DNA from: Gammaproteobacteria bacterium
GTDB lineage: Bacteria; Pseudomonadota; Gammaproteobacteria; JAKEHO01
Direction: 5' to 3'
Assembly: GCA_022614965.1 (NCBI GenBank)
Contig: JAKEHO010000020.1
Location: forward strand, 1 to 56,923
Length of the DNA: 56,923 nucleotides
Part shown: positions 9,774-19,640 of the stretch, piece after piece
How positions within the stretch are numbered: position 1 is the stretch's first letter
How the letters are laid out: every line of letters begins with the position of its first letter
Notes under the pieces: model-generated
Seen by the model: only the letters and a program-made list of their open reading frames with translations
Told to the model about the DNA's origin: nothing
Database searches by the model: none
Made by a program: the position numbers and the translations under genes

Positions 9774-11270
9774 TTAATGATCATTTAGCCCTCGCTCGGC
9801 CATGGATACGGCACGAAAGATGGCGCGACCTTTATTCATCGTCTCTTCCCACTCCCGGCTGGGGACCGAATCGGCGACGATCCCCGCACCGACCTGGATA
9901 TGCAGGGTATCCTCTTTAATCAGGGCTGTGCGTATGGCAATCGCCGTGTCCATATTGCCGCCCCAGGAAAGGTATCCCACAGCGCCGGCGTAGACCCCGC
10001 GCTTCACTGGTTCGAGCCTATCAATGATTTCCATCGCCCGGATCTTTGGAGCACCGGAGACCGTTCCCGCAGGAAATGTAGCGCGTAGCACATCAATCGC
10101 TGTTTTGCCGGGCATCAATTTGCCTGTGACGTTCGACACTATGTGCATCACATGAGAATAGTACTCAATGATCATCTGCTCGGTTACGCGAACAGAACCT
10201 AACTGGGCTACGCGTCCAACGTCATTGCGACCGAGGTCAATCAACATGAGGTGTTCGGCAAGTTCTTTCGGATCACTGAGCAACTCGCGTTGCAGCACTT
10301 GATCTTCGTCTTCATTCTGTCCGCGGGGCCGGGTCCCTGCAATGGGGCGTACGGTCACAAGCCCGTCTTCCAGTCGCACGAGGATTTCGGGTGAGGATCC
10401 AACGATATGAAAATCATCGAGATCCAAGTAATAGAGATAAGGAGACGGATTTAAACAGCGCAGGGCGCGGTAAAGATTGATAGGTGGTGCTGCAAATGGG
10501 ATCGATAGTCGTTGTGACAGGACAGTCTGCATGACATCGCCCTCGACGATGTAGTGCTTGATGCTCCTCACGGCATTCTCAAACTTTTCCCGGGTAAAAC
10601 CTGAGATGAAGTCATCTTCCTGAACTGAACGGGAGGAGGGCGTCGTGGGATCCGATGCAGGCGCTTGAGTCAGTTGCTCGACCAGTGTGTCGAGACGATG
10701 GTGCACCTCATCAAAGGCAGAACTATCTTCAGGATTGGCGTGTGCGATGATATAAAGTTTGCCGCTGAGATTGTCGAAGACGACCACCTCGTCAGAGACC
10801 AATAATAAGATATCTGCACAGCCGAGTGGATCATCCTTGCGTATGCTGGCAAGCCGAGGCTCGATATAGCGTACCGTATCGTAGCCGAAGTATCCCACCA
10901 GACCACCCGTCATACGGGGAAGACCGGGTACGTCCGCAACACGAAATCGCTCGAGAAATGCCTTGATCCACTCTAATGGGTCCTGTGCACCCGTGCGCTC
11001 GATGACGTGACCGCCCTGCTCGAGGGTGATTTCATTGCCGACAACACGCACGATCGTCTTGGCTGGCAGGCCGATAATGGAATAGCGGCCCCACTTTTCA
11101 CCGCCCTGGACTGACTCGAACAGATAGGAATAGGGGCCTATCGCGAGTTTGAGGTAAGCGCTTAATGGCGTGTCCAGATCTGCAAGGACCTGGCGCATGA
11201 CCGGGATGCGGTTATATCCCTGGTCATTGTAGGCCTGAAATTCCTGCGGTGTGACGGGGGAGCACTTCAT
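9774..11270 (-). CDS. trpE: Anthranilate synthase component I
   Basis: Makes anthranilate from chorismate. At 498 residues it has the N-terminal regulatory part containing [19 protein letters not shown], which resembles the tryptophan-sensing LLES region of TrpE. The catalytic chorismate-binding domain includes [35 protein letters not shown] and [11 protein letters not shown], and [16 protein letters not shown] near the C-terminus. The TrpE-like N-terminus and the adjacent trpGDC support TrpE over PabB. The start lies three bases after the gph stop, so gph and trpE are probably one transcript. Confidence 0.95.
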   Translation of the reverse strand: MKCSPVTPQEFQAYNDQGYNRIPVMRQVLADLDTPLSAYLKLAIGPYSYLFESVQGGEKWGRYSIIGLPAKTIVRVVGNEITLEQGGHVIERTGAQDPLEWIKAFLERFRVADVPGLPRMTGGLVGYFGYDTVRYIEPRLASIRKDDPLGCADILLLVSDEVVVFDNLSGKLYIIAHANPEDSSAFDEVHHRLDTLVEQLTQAPASDPTTPSSRSVQEDDFISGFTREKFENAVRSIKHYIVEGDVMQTVLSQRLSIPFAAPPINLYRALRCLNPSPYLYYLDLDDFHIVGSSPEILVRLEDGLVTVRPIAGTRPRGQNEDEDQVLQRELLSDPKELAEHLMLIDLGRNDVGRVAQLGSVRVTEQMIIEYYSHVMHIVSNVTGKLMPGKTAIDVLRATFPAGTVSGAPKIRAMEIIDRLEPVKRGVYAGAVGYLSWGGNMDTAIAIRTALIKEDTLHIQVGAGIVADSVPSREWEETMNKGRAIFRAVSMAERGLNDH

Positions 11271-11273
11271 TGG

Positions 11274-11942
11274 CTAGATCAACGATGGTAACTTGGCGAG
11301 CGGATCCACGGTCGCATCCGGTCGCGCATCGTGGATGTTTCCCCCTTGATTGTAGCCGTATGTCACACACAAGATTTGAAATCCTACGGCGCGGGCTGCC
11401 CGGATGTCATTCACGGTGTCACCCACCATGAGCGCGTTTCCCGGTTCAACGCCAAAAAACTCGGCGGCATGCAGGAGGGGCATCGGATCCGGCTTCTTCT
11501 TCGCTAGAATGTCACCACAGATCACGATGGAAAAGTCATGATAAATACCGAGCGATTGGAGCAATGGCTTGGTGAACCGAGTAAGTTTATTGGTTACGCA
11601 GCTGACTTTATAGGCTGATCGCCTAAGGTAGGCGAGGCCCTCCCGAGCCCCCGGATAAAGCCGGCTCCGCTCGCAGGTATTTTGTGCATAAAGCTTGAGT
11701 AGTATGGGGAAGGCCTTGTCGAACGGCGCGTTATCCGGCTCTAGCTGCCCTCCATCGACGAGCGCCCGCTTCACTAGGCGCTCCAAACCACGACCCATCC
11801 ACTGGCGAACCTTGGCGATATTGCGTGGCGGAAGATCAACCTCTTTAAGCATGCTATCGACGCAATAGGCAAGGTCCGGCACGCTGTCGACGAGCGTACC
11901 ATCTAGGTCGAGGAGAACCATTTCGGGCTTGCTAAGATACAT
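11274..11942 (-). CDS. gph: Phosphoglycolate phosphatase (HAD family)
   Basis: HAD-superfamily phosphatase that removes 2-phosphoglycolate. The nucleophile motif LLDLDGTLVDSVPDLA (residues about 10-25), the Thr motif VTNKLTRF, the Lys in ILAKKKPDP and the acidic motif MVGDTVNDIRAAR are all intact. The 222 residues and the position between rpe and trpE match the conserved gammaproteobacterial order rpe-gph-trpE. The cap domain is of the helical type. Confidence 0.92.
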   Translation of the reverse strand: MYLSKPEMVLLDLDGTLVDSVPDLAYCVDSMLKEVDLPPRNIAKVRQWMGRGLERLVKRALVDGGQLEPDNAPFDKAFPILLKLYAQNTCERSRLYPGAREGLAYLRRSAYKVSCVTNKLTRFTKPLLQSLGIYHDFSIVICGDILAKKKPDPMPLLHAAEFFGVEPGNALMVGDTVNDIRAARAVGFQILCVTYGYNQGGNIHDARPDATVDPLAKLPSLI

Positions 11943-12019
11943 TGGATTTCGAGAATAGCTATAGCTCGCGCACCAAATTAAGGCAGTGTGAGGTCGGGCA
12001 TCATGTAATGACCTTGTGG

Positions 12020-12694
12020 CTATTTCCCTAACTTCGAAAGCTCACGGCGCATTGCGCTTATAACCGCCTTATAATCATGACTCCCAAAGATTGCGGAACC
12101 CGCAACAAAGGTGTCCGCTCCGGCCTCAGCGATTTCGCGGATGTTCTCGACTTTAACGCCACCGTCAATTTCAAGTCGAATGCTACGGCCGCTGCCATTG
12201 ATCATACGGCGAGCCTCATTTAACTTTGCGAGGACGCTCGGGATAAAACGCTGGCCGCCGAAACCAGGATTGACGGACATAAGCAAGACTATGTCGACTT
12301 TATCGATTACGTACTTGAGGTAATCGAGCGGTGTCCCCGGGTTAAACACCAGCCCAGACTTGCAACCGCAGTCGACTATCAGTTGCAGCGTGCGGTCAAT
12401 GTGTTCACTGGCTTCGGGATGAAACGTAATGTAGCTCGCCCCGGCCTTGGCGAAGTCTGGAACAATGCGGTCTACCGGCTTAATCATGAGGTGGGTATCG
12501 ATCGGAGCGGTGATCCCAAAGTTTCTAAGGGACTCACAGATCACCGGGCCGAACGTGAGATTAGGCACATAGTGGTTATCCATCACATCGACATGTATAA
12601 GGTCTGCACCTGCCTCGATAACGCGCCTTGCCTCCTCACCGATGCGCGCGAGATCCGCAGATAGGATGGACGGAGCGATCAAGTATTCAGGCAT
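12020..12694 (-). CDS. rpe: Ribulose-phosphate 3-epimerase
   Basis: Interconverts ribulose 5-phosphate and xylulose 5-phosphate (pentose phosphate/Calvin cycle). It is a 224-residue TIM barrel with [16 protein letters not shown] at the N-terminus, [17 protein letters not shown] (metal His and catalytic Asp), [28 protein letters not shown] and [12 protein letters not shown] (second catalytic Asp). It leads the minus-strand cluster rpe-gph-trpEGDC; the gap of 77 bases to gph could hold a separate promoter. Confidence 0.96.
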   Translation of the reverse strand: MPEYLIAPSILSADLARIGEEARRVIEAGADLIHVDVMDNHYVPNLTFGPVICESLRNFGITAPIDTHLMIKPVDRIVPDFAKAGASYITFHPEASEHIDRTLQLIVDCGCKSGLVFNPGTPLDYLKYVIDKVDIVLLMSVNPGFGGQRFIPSVLAKLNEARRMINGSGRSIRLEIDGGVKVENIREIAEAGADTFVAGSAIFGSHDYKAVISAMRRELSKLGK

Positions 12695-12907
12695 TGTGAT
12701 TCCCAGGGGGCGTTTTACTGACCGAAATTAAAGAGCGCAACTCTACCGTATTAAGCCTTCTATGGCCACTCTGGCCCTTGCCCCAGGCACTGCCAAGAAG
12801 ACGCGGAAAAATTGAAAGGCGACGGTTTTTGATGAAGCTACCCCTATTGATGTTGCACTTGAGTGGAGCAAAATGCACAGTCCCAGATCTTTGAGGTGAA
12901 CCTTCCT

Positions 12908-13363
12908 ATGCGCCTCGCAATTGCTCTTCATATTCTATCCGCAATCGTTTGGGTAGGCGGCATGTTCTTCGCCTATGTTTGTCTACGACCAATCGCCGGC
13001 TCCTTATTGGAGGTGCCCCAGCGTTTGCCATTGTGGTCTCAAGTCTTAGGACGATTTTTCCATTGGGTATGGCTAGCCGTTATCCTTTTGCCTACCACAG
13101 GGTTCTGGATGGCGTTCAAGCTATTCAACGGCATTTCGAACTGGCCGCTGACAATCCAGCTCATGATGGGTTTCGGTATCTTGATGGTATTATTGTTTTT
13201 CCATTTGTTTTTTGCACCTTATCGGCGATTGGAGAAAGCGCTTGCCAATGCCGATCTCAAGGAGGCCGGCCGTCAGCTCGGTCAGATCCGGCTAATCGTC
13301 GCCGTCAATCTGACACTCGGCCTGTTGGTATCAATCCTAGGGAGTACAGGCCGGTATCTGTGA
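12908..13363 (+). CDS. CopD-like integral membrane protein
   Basis: A 151-residue protein with four predicted membrane helices. The first contains LAIALHILSAIVWVGGMFFAYVCLRP, a pattern (conserved His and WxGG) typical of the CopD/DUF2269-type small membrane proteins; a second His lies in FFHWVWLAV and others in FFHLFFAP. Paired membrane His residues suggest haem or copper binding but do not prove it. ATG 12908 is chosen because GAGGTG ends nine bases before it; the frame stays open upstream to a GTG at 12863. It is divergent from rpe and convergent with queG. Confidence 0.75.
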   Translation: MRLAIALHILSAIVWVGGMFFAYVCLRPIAGSLLEVPQRLPLWSQVLGRFFHWVWLAVILLPTTGFWMAFKLFNGISNWPLTIQLMMGFGILMVLLFFHLFFAPYRRLEKALANADLKEAGRQLGQIRLIVAVNLTLGLLVSILGSTGRYL

Positions 13364-13469
13364 TGGCCCGTTGAGGGGCGACGTAAGGACGGTGTGTCTA
13401 GGCTGGCGGCACTCGGCAATCCGCAACTGACGATCACGGGGTTATTGGCTTGGCAAGCATTTTATCCGC

Positions 13470-14552
13470 TTATCCATTACACCGATGCTGCTCTAAGGCC
13501 CAGGTTACATGCTCTCGTACTAACTCGGAGGCGTGTGCTTGCTTCTTCTTCAGAGCACCGACTACTTGGGGCGAGCTAGGCGCATTACCTAGGGCGACCG
13601 CAATATTGCGCAGCCACATCTCATAACTGATCCGTCGTATGGCGGATCCTTCCGTCCGTTTCAGAAACTCGATTTCTGTCCATGCAAATAAGTCTATCAG
13701 CGCTGGCGCATCCAATCCGCTGCGTGTTCTGAAATCGCCCTCTTCCGTATTTTGGGCAAAGCGGTTCCAAGGACACACGAGCTGGCAGTCATCACAGCCA
13801 AATATTCGATTACCGATAAGAGGACGATACTCAATTGGTATGCTACCCCTTAATTCGATTGTCAGATACGAAATGCAGCGGCGCGCGTCGAGTTGGTATG
13901 GACCGATAATGGCTTTCGTCGGACAGATATCGATACAGGCTGTACAAGTTCCACAAAGGTTCTCGTCGTTCGCTGCATCAGCGGAGAGCGGAAGATCGGT
14001 ATACAGTTCTCCTAAGAAAAACCATGAACCAGCTCTGCGGTTGATGAGGTTAGTATGTTTGCCGATCCAGCCGAGGCCAGCTTTTTGTGCAAGAGCCTTT
14101 TCAAGAACCGGAGCGCTATCGACGAAGGCACGGTAGCCAAACGGCCCGACCACGGCCTCAATCTTTTGGGCGAGCTTCTGCAAGCGTTTTTTTACGACCT
14201 TGTGGTAGTCCCTCCCCAAGGCATAACGGGACACGTAGGCAAGAGTCGGATCGTGCAGTACTTGATTCGGATGTTTGGCATCGGGTGGAAGGTAGTCCAT
14301 GCGGACGGAAATGACGCGAATCGTGCCAGGGATGAGATCGTTGGGCCGGCTCCGCCTTGTACCGTGATGCTTCATATAGGCCATCTCGCCGTGCATTCCT
14401 TTGTTTAGCCAATTAAGGAGGTGAACTTCCTGTTCTTTCAGTTCGCTATCGCTGATCCCGACCTGCTGAAAGCCAAGCTGTGTGCCCCATTGCCTGATCT
14501 GCCTTGCGAGGGCAGTGTAGTCGATGGCTGAGCCCATTTTTGCTGGTAGCAT
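13470..14552 (-). CDS. queG: Epoxyqueuosine reductase
   Basis: Cobalamin-dependent Fe-S enzyme reducing epoxyqueuosine to queuosine in tRNA, the last step of Q synthesis. The 360 residues carry two ferredoxin-type 4Fe-4S motifs: CGTCTACIDICPTKAI near residue 190 and CDDCQLVCPWNRFA near residue 240. The N-terminal part has RMDYLPPDA and YALGRDYHKVVKKRL, and VDSAPVLEKALAQKAGLGWIGKHTNLI is characteristic of the family. Starts at 14552 (MLPAK) or 14537 (MGSAID) are both possible. Neighbours on either side are unrelated. Confidence 0.95.
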   Translation of the reverse strand: MLPAKMGSAIDYTALARQIRQWGTQLGFQQVGISDSELKEQEVHLLNWLNKGMHGEMAYMKHHGTRRSRPNDLIPGTIRVISVRMDYLPPDAKHPNQVLHDPTLAYVSRYALGRDYHKVVKKRLQKLAQKIEAVVGPFGYRAFVDSAPVLEKALAQKAGLGWIGKHTNLINRRAGSWFFLGELYTDLPLSADAANDENLCGTCTACIDICPTKAIIGPYQLDARRCISYLTIELRGSIPIEYRPLIGNRIFGCDDCQLVCPWNRFAQNTEEGDFRTRSGLDAPALIDLFAWTEIEFLKRTEGSAIRRISYEMWLRNIAVALGNAPSSPQVVGALKKKQAHASELVREHVTWALEQHRCNG

Positions 14553-14852
14553 TGGCGTTGTTACCTATCAGGCCGGGGGAAGCGTTTGCCTTGAGATAAG
14601 TGTAAGCTTTTTTATGGGCCGACAAAAAGCCCGTGTAGCTAAACGGACGCTTATGCCCTCCGTTGAGTTTGACGAGCGGGCGGAGCGTTGGGAAATGACC
14701 TTTTGTTAGCCTTTGTGAGGCCTATTCCTGTATCGTTCATGGAACGCATCATGTTGGTTTTGGCATGTTGCGCATGAAGAGGCCTAACAAGGCCATCGCA
14801 TGCGGGCTCTGTGAAGGCAGGCATCTAAAGCGGACGACGTGAGGGGCTACCG
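14553..14852. other. 300-bp spacer between queG and phoH-like gene
   Basis: No convincing gene lies here. It contains a separated inverted repeat, TTGTTAG at 14704-14710 and CTAACAA at 14784-14790, each flanked by CC/GG. It also contains GGCCTAACAAGGCC at 14781-14794, a near-palindrome. I found no promoter that could be placed confidently for queG. Confidence 0.5.
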
Positions 14853-16259
14853 TCAAAGCGCGTCGCTTGCAAAATCTGCGAGTCTCGAGCGCTCGCCGCG
14901 GCGCAGAGTGATGTGCCCGCTGTGTTCCCAATGCCTGAATCGGTCGACGACGTAAGTTAGTCCAGACGTTGTTTCGGTCAAATAGGGTGTATCAATCTGC
15001 TCGATATTTCCGAGGCACACGACTTTAGTGCCTGGCCCCGCACGGGTGATGAGCGTTTTCATCTGCTTAGATGTGAGGTTTTGCGCTTCGTCGATAATGA
15101 CGTATCGGTTGAGAAATGTGCGTCCGCGCATCAGGTTTAGCGAACGCAACTTTATTCGATTCTTTAATAAATGTGTCGTTGCTGCACGTCCCCAGTCACC
15201 GCCTATTTCCGAGTTGGTGAGGACCTCAAGGTTATCGAGTAGCGCGCCCATCCAGGGCGTCATTTTTTCTTCTTCGGTCCCTGGCAGAAATCCGATGTCT
15301 TCGCCAACCGGAACGGTAATGCGAGTCATAACGATTTCCCTAAAGCGCTTGTGTTCGAGCGTTTGCACCAGACCGGCTGCGAGCGCGAGCAGTGTCTTGC
15401 CGGTGCCCGCCGGCCCGAGCAGCGTCACAAAATCAATATCCTCTGCCATTAAGAGATTGAGGGCAAAATTCTGCTCGAGGTTACGTGCCGTGATGCCCCA
15501 GACGGCGTTCGATGCGCTGCGATAGTCGATGGTGCGCTCAATGATCGCTTGGTCGCCGTCTATACGGCAGACGATCCCTTCAAACCCGTCACCGGCATCG
15601 GTGTACAGACACTGGTACGGATTGAATGCGCCAGCTGAAGGATTGGGGAGGACATAGCAAGGACGTTCGCCTCTTAGTCCAGATGAACCGATGAGTGCTG
15701 AAGGCTTTTTAACGTCAGTTCCGAGTTTCGCCAAGCCAGTATAAAGTAGGCTCACATCGTCCAAGACCTTATCGTTGTAATAATCTTCAGCGGGGATCCC
15801 CAGTACGCGCGCTTTAATACGCAGGTTGATGTCTTTGGATATCAGCGTGGTGGTCTTGTTTTTGTGTAACCTTTGTAGGGCTAAGGCCGCGTTGAGGATG
15901 GAGCTATCCGGATTACTGCCGGGCAAATGGGCAGGCAGGTCTTCGGTCAGTGTGCGAGTCTGGAGAAATAGGCGTCCAGATGGCGGTGAATCACCACGCC
16001 CATGCTCCGGGCCGGGTAGCTTCAGACCCTGTTCAATAGCGCGTCTGTCCGCACCCCCAATGAGTTCATCCAAGACTCGGCTGACTTGGCGCACATTGCG
16101 GGCCACCTCCGATGATCCCTTTTTGGCAGCATCGAGCTCCTCAAGTACGACCATCGGGATATATAGATCATGTTCTTTAAACCGGAAGATCGCTCCGGGA
16201 TCGTGCATCAGTACGTTCGTATCTAGGACGAACAGGAAGCGCTGTTTTTTCGTGGCCAT
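14853..16259 (-). CDS. PhoH-family ATPase with N-terminal PIN domain
   Basis: A 468-residue protein that joins a PIN-type ribonuclease domain to a PhoH helicase-like ATPase, the YlaK/PhoH2 arrangement. The PIN domain starts FVLDTNVLMHDPGAIFRF with the first acidic metal ligand at residue 13, and has SKDINLRIKARVLG near residue 160. The PhoH domain has Walker A GPAGTGKTLLALAAG near residue 280 and Walker B YVIIDEAQNLT near residue 390. Characterised relatives are RNA-unwinding ribonucleases. It is a separate gene, with no toxin-antitoxin partner visible beside it. Confidence 0.9.
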   Translation of the reverse strand: MATKKQRFLFVLDTNVLMHDPGAIFRFKEHDLYIPMVVLEELDAAKKGSSEVARNVRQVSRVLDELIGGADRRAIEQGLKLPGPEHGRGDSPPSGRLFLQTRTLTEDLPAHLPGSNPDSSILNAALALQRLHKNKTTTLISKDINLRIKARVLGIPAEDYYNDKVLDDVSLLYTGLAKLGTDVKKPSALIGSSGLRGERPCYVLPNPSAGAFNPYQCLYTDAGDGFEGIVCRIDGDQAIIERTIDYRSASNAVWGITARNLEQNFALNLLMAEDIDFVTLLGPAGTGKTLLALAAGLVQTLEHKRFREIVMTRITVPVGEDIGFLPGTEEEKMTPWMGALLDNLEVLTNSEIGGDWGRAATTHLLKNRIKLRSLNLMRGRTFLNRYVIIDEAQNLTSKQMKTLITRAGPGTKVVCLGNIEQIDTPYLTETTSGLTYVVDRFRHWEHSGHITLRRGERSRLADFASDAL

Positions 16260-16284
16260 GAGCGTAAGTCAGGATCGCGGCGAT

Positions 16285-16752
16285 TCATAAAGATTTTATG
16301 GCGTCGAGTACCTCTGCGGTGTGTCCGTCGACCTTAACCTTGCGCCATTCCTTCCGTAGTATACCTTTTTCGTCGATCAAGAATGTGCTTCGTTCTATGC
16401 CCATGACCTTTCTACCGTACATACTTTTCTCTTTGATGACGTTGTACTGTCGACACAGCACTTCATCTTCATCGGACAACAGATCAAATGGGAAACACTG
16501 TTTACTTTTGAAGCCTTCATGGGATCGGATTCCATCTCGTGAAACCCCCAGGATCACAATGTTATGGGCGGCGAATTCAGCGATGTGGTCGCGGAATCCT
16601 TGGCCTTCGCGTGTGCAACCCGGAGTATTGTCCTTTGGATAGAAATAAAGGACCACCTTGTTTCCTCTAAGTTCGGAAAGCGAGACCTTTTTGCCACCTG
16701 TGGCGGGCAATTCAAAGTTGGGGGCGGGCATCCCTACTTTAGCTCGAGTCAT
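16285..16752 (-). CDS. bcp: Thiol peroxidase of the Bcp/PrxQ family (single-Cys form)
   Basis: Peroxiredoxin that reduces hydroperoxides, protecting the cytoplasm. The active site NTPGCTREGQGFRD carries the peroxidatic Cys near residue 46. The position five residues later, a resolving Cys in E. coli Bcp, is Gln/Gly here. Another Cys occurs at about residue 87 (SKQCFPFDL) and one in EVLCRQYN. The 155 residues are the family length. It follows gcvR by 42 bases on the same strand, as in E. coli (gcvR-bcp). Confidence 0.93.
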   Translation of the reverse strand: MTRAKVGMPAPNFELPATGGKKVSLSELRGNKVVLYFYPKDNTPGCTREGQGFRDHIAEFAAHNIVILGVSRDGIRSHEGFKSKQCFPFDLLSDEDEVLCRQYNVIKEKSMYGRKVMGIERSTFLIDEKGILRKEWRKVKVDGHTAEVLDAIKSL

Positions 16753-16794
16753 GACGGCCGTTAATTTGTCGACAACAACATCAATGTTGGAAAC

Positions 16795-17394
16795 TCACTT
16801 GACGGGTTCGATGATCGCATCGAGATTAAGATGGTCGCAAAGTTCCATAAACTCTCCACGCAACGCCGCGATGGACTGGCTACTAGGTATATTGATTGTC
16901 ATGTGCAATGAAAACATGGGGGTGCCCGTATGTTCCGCATGGTAGCTATTTGTGTACATGTCCTGAATGTTGATATTTCGTGATGCGAAAAAGTGGGCTA
17001 TATCATTAACGATACCGGGATGATCCATCGACACGACGTCTACTGCGTATGGCAGAAAGGTCGCTTCCAGTTTGGGAGGTTCAGTGCGCCTTGCGGTGAT
17101 CCGTAAGTTAAGTCTCTCCTCAAGACGTGGGACCATGTCCTCGATCTTTGCAATCGCATCCCACGTACCCGATACCATTAGGATGATCGCAAACTCACCG
17201 CCCAGCACCGTCATTCGGCTATCCGCGATATTGCAGCCGCAGTCCCTTATGGCTTTGGAAAATTGGTCAACAATACCCGATTGGTTTTGGCCAAGCGAGG
17301 CGATGACCAGATAGTTCTGCATCAGGGATCGCTGATTTGCTGGCGACCGGGGGGCATGTGAGTCATTGTGCATTGATTCCGGCGGCGCCCGCAA
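16795..17394 (-). CDS. gcvR: Glycine cleavage system regulator (tandem ACT domains)
   Basis: GcvR-type protein made of two ACT domains. In E. coli it binds GcvA in the presence or absence of glycine to set expression of the glycine cleavage operon. Domain 1 begins YLVIASLGQNQSGIVDQFSKAI with CGCNIADSRMTVLGGEFAIILMVSG; domain 2 begins VDVVSMDHPGIVNDIAHFFASRNINIQDMYT. The native start is unsettled: 17394 gives 199 aa, while ATG 17322 (MQNYLVIAS) gives 175 aa and fits E. coli GcvR best. It is divergent from dapA, the conserved order. Confidence 0.88.
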   Translation of the reverse strand: MRAPPESMHNDSHAPRSPANQRSLMQNYLVIASLGQNQSGIVDQFSKAIRDCGCNIADSRMTVLGGEFAIILMVSGTWDAIAKIEDMVPRLEERLNLRITARRTEPPKLEATFLPYAVDVVSMDHPGIVNDIAHFFASRNINIQDMYTNSYHAEHTGTPMFSLHMTINIPSSQSIAALRGEFMELCDHLNLDAIIEPVK

Positions 17395-17537
17395 GCGTGT
17401 TTATATCGCACGCATTTGACGCGGAAAACTTGGGAGTTTATTGAGTTACGGTCTCGGCGAACTCAGGGCTGTTCTTGTCATATTGATGCGAGGCCAGTAG
17501 TATAAAAGGTTTCGATCCGATGTATTAACCTGATCCA

Positions 17538-18461
17538 ATGTTTCGAGGGCTTCGGGGCAGCATGGTCGCCCTTGTCACACCGATGCGGGGCGGTGTGGCG
17601 CACGATGCGCCCATTGACAACACGTGCCTTAGGGACTTGGTGGAGTTTCACGTTGCGCAGGGGAGCGATGGCATCGTCGCTGTCGGGACCACTGGCGAAT
17701 CGGCGACACTGAGCGAACAGGAACATTGTGAGGTTATCCGCATCGTTGTGGAACAGGTCGCGGGTCGGGTGCCGGTCATCGCGGGTACCGGGGCAAATTC
17801 TACAACAGAGGCCATCAGACTGACCCAGTGTGCGAAAGACTCTGGTGCGGATGCCTGCCTTTTGGTCACCCCGTATTACAACAAGCCTACCCAGGAGGGC
17901 CTCTATTTGCATCATAGAGCGGTGGCCGAGGCCGTCGCGATCCCACAGATCGTATATAACGTTCCGGGCAGGACGGCCTGCGACATGCTGCCCGAGACGG
18001 TCGGGCGTCTGGCAAAGATTGGCAACGTGATTGGCATTAAGGAAGCCACAGGGGATCTTGGCAGAGTGGCTAGACTAAGGGAACTTTGCGGTGATGAATT
18101 CCTCCTATTCAGTGGAGACGACGCGACCGCGATGGAATTCATGCTCCGTGGAGGCAGGGGGGTGATTTCTGTGACGGCCAATGTGGCCCCGAGGGTGATG
18201 CATGAGATGTCCGTGCGGGCCATTGCCGGTGACCGGTCGGCAGAGGCTATTAATCGAAAACTGGAGGGATTACACAAGGCCTTGTTCGTCGAATCCAACC
18301 CCATCCCAGTTAAATGGTGCCTGCACCAGATGGGGCTTATCGATGAGGCGATCCGATTGCCCTTGACATGGCTAGCGGAACCGTTCCACGACACGCTGAG
18401 GAGGGCGATGAAACAGGCCGAGATCCCTGTATCTTCGCTGGCATTGAGTGATGTGTTGTAA
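17538..18461 (+). CDS. dapA: 4-Hydroxy-tetrahydrodipicolinate synthase
   Basis: Condenses pyruvate with aspartate semialdehyde in lysine and diaminopimelate synthesis. It is a TIM barrel with GTTGESATLSEQEH near residue 45, YYNKPTQEGLYLHH (Tyr relay residue, about 115) and IGIKEATGDL (Schiff-base Lys, about 168). The 307 residues slightly exceed the E. coli 292. The ATG at 17538 gives MFRGLRGSMVALVTPM, close to the classical MFTGSIVALVTPM. bamC starts within its last codons, so the two are one transcript, as in E. coli dapA-nlpB. Confidence 0.96.
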   Translation: MFRGLRGSMVALVTPMRGGVAHDAPIDNTCLRDLVEFHVAQGSDGIVAVGTTGESATLSEQEHCEVIRIVVEQVAGRVPVIAGTGANSTTEAIRLTQCAKDSGADACLLVTPYYNKPTQEGLYLHHRAVAEAVAIPQIVYNVPGRTACDMLPETVGRLAKIGNVIGIKEATGDLGRVARLRELCGDEFLLFSGDDATAMEFMLRGGRGVISVTANVAPRVMHEMSVRAIAGDRSAEAINRKLEGLHKALFVESNPIPVKWCLHQMGLIDEAIRLPLTWLAEPFHDTLRRAMKQAEIPVSSLALSDVL

Positions 18462-19629
18462 ACCGCACGGGATGGTATGGCTACTCACGCTTGTCCTGGT
18501 GGGCTGTCAGTATTTTCCAACCTTGGACGCCGTCGCGCCTGATCGGCGAAAGGAGTACCGGAAGGCGGAGACGCTCGATGACCTTGAGATCCCTCCGGAC
18601 CTCTCTGCAGAGTCGATTCAGGATACGATGGCTATTCCGGGCGGACTCCCAAAAGGAACAACGACGCTTTCGCAGTATGAGGAGCAGAAGGAGTCCCGAG
18701 CCCGCGCCAAGCAGGGGGGTGCAGAGGGTGTAGCGGGGGCATCCCCTGCCTCTGCCATTGCGCTTGAATCGCTCCCTGATGAACAATGGCTCGTTGTTAA
18801 GGGGGAGCAAGCTGACATCTGGCCGCGGCTTAGCGAATTCTGGGTGAAACAAAACTATGTTCTCGATCTAGACGATGTGGAGCTTGGCGTGTTGGAGACC
18901 AATTGGGTAGAGAAGCGCACCAATGCGGGTACGATGCTGCGGGATAAATATAAGGTTTTTGCGGAACCCGGTGCCCAGCCCGGCACTACGGCGCTCTTGG
19001 TCTCGCACGAGGGTGAAGTCCAGGTCTCGAGCAACGGAACGCTCACGTGGCAGGAGCGAGTCGATGGGGTTGATTTGGAGAAACAGGCGGTTGCAGAATT
19101 AAAGGCGTACTTTGGTGGCGGTACCACGGCACCAGAGACAATGGCGGTGGCGACTGGCGCGGCGGCGCAGTCACCTCATTCCATGGGTGCGGAGCCGGTG
19201 GCCGCGCCCGTACCAATTAAGCTCGCCGAGCTGGTGAGTGTTGGGGATGGAAAGGTTTATTTGACGGTGCGTGAAGAGTTCTCAAACGCGTGGCCACACA
19301 CGGAGGTCGCCCTCGACAAAGCGGGCCTTACCATTGACGACAAGGATCGTCTCCGGGGCGTCTACTATGTTCGCTATAACGATACTGTGCAGGCGCCAAA
19401 GGCCGCTGCCGAGGAGAACAAAGGCGGCATTCTGTCTGCGCTTAGTTTCTGGAAGGACGACGACCAGTCCCCTGCTGGCGCAAAATACGTGCTTAGTCTG
19501 ACCGGTGTGGGTGACAAGACGGAGATGGTGGTGCTCGACAAGGACGGCGACTGGGATGCGAGTGCGGCAGCGGGGCATATCCTGAGCCTGCTCCAAGAGC
19601 AGTTTAACCAGGGCGCCCTTATCCCCTAA
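18451..19629 (+). CDS. bamC: Outer membrane assembly lipoprotein BamC
   Basis: Lipoprotein subunit of the BAM complex that inserts beta-barrel proteins. The signal peptide is short, with lipobox LVLVGC acylating about Cys19 of the mature frame. An unstructured segment with PDRRKEYRKAETLDDLEIPPDL follows; this region contacts BamD in E. coli. Two helix-grip domains are joined by an Ala/Pro-rich linker near residues 225-255. ATG 18451 overlaps the end of dapA by 11 bases; GTG 18448 and ATG 18472 are alternatives. It is convergent with der, with only 11 bases between stops. Confidence 0.9.
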   Translation: MCCKPHGMVWLLTLVLVGCQYFPTLDAVAPDRRKEYRKAETLDDLEIPPDLSAESIQDTMAIPGGLPKGTTTLSQYEEQKESRARAKQGGAEGVAGASPASAIALESLPDEQWLVVKGEQADIWPRLSEFWVKQNYVLDLDDVELGVLETNWVEKRTNAGTMLRDKYKVFAEPGAQPGTTALLVSHEGEVQVSSNGTLTWQERVDGVDLEKQAVAELKAYFGGGTTAPETMAVATGAAAQSPHSMGAEPVAAPVPIKLAELVSVGDGKVYLTVREEFSNAWPHTEVALDKAGLTIDDKDRLRGVYYVRYNDTVQAPKAAAEENKGGILSALSFWKDDDQSPAGAKYVLSLTGVGDKTEMVVLDKDGDWDASAAAGHILSLLQEQFNQGALIP

Positions 19630-19640
19630 CTTCCCGTCTG

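Noticed and set aside
14703..14794. TTGTTAG...CTAACAA inverted repeat and GGCCTAACAAGGCC as an attC site
   Set aside because: The order of the cores is reversed relative to attC (GTTA first, TAAC last on both strands) and there is no matching R' downstream of the TAACAA core.
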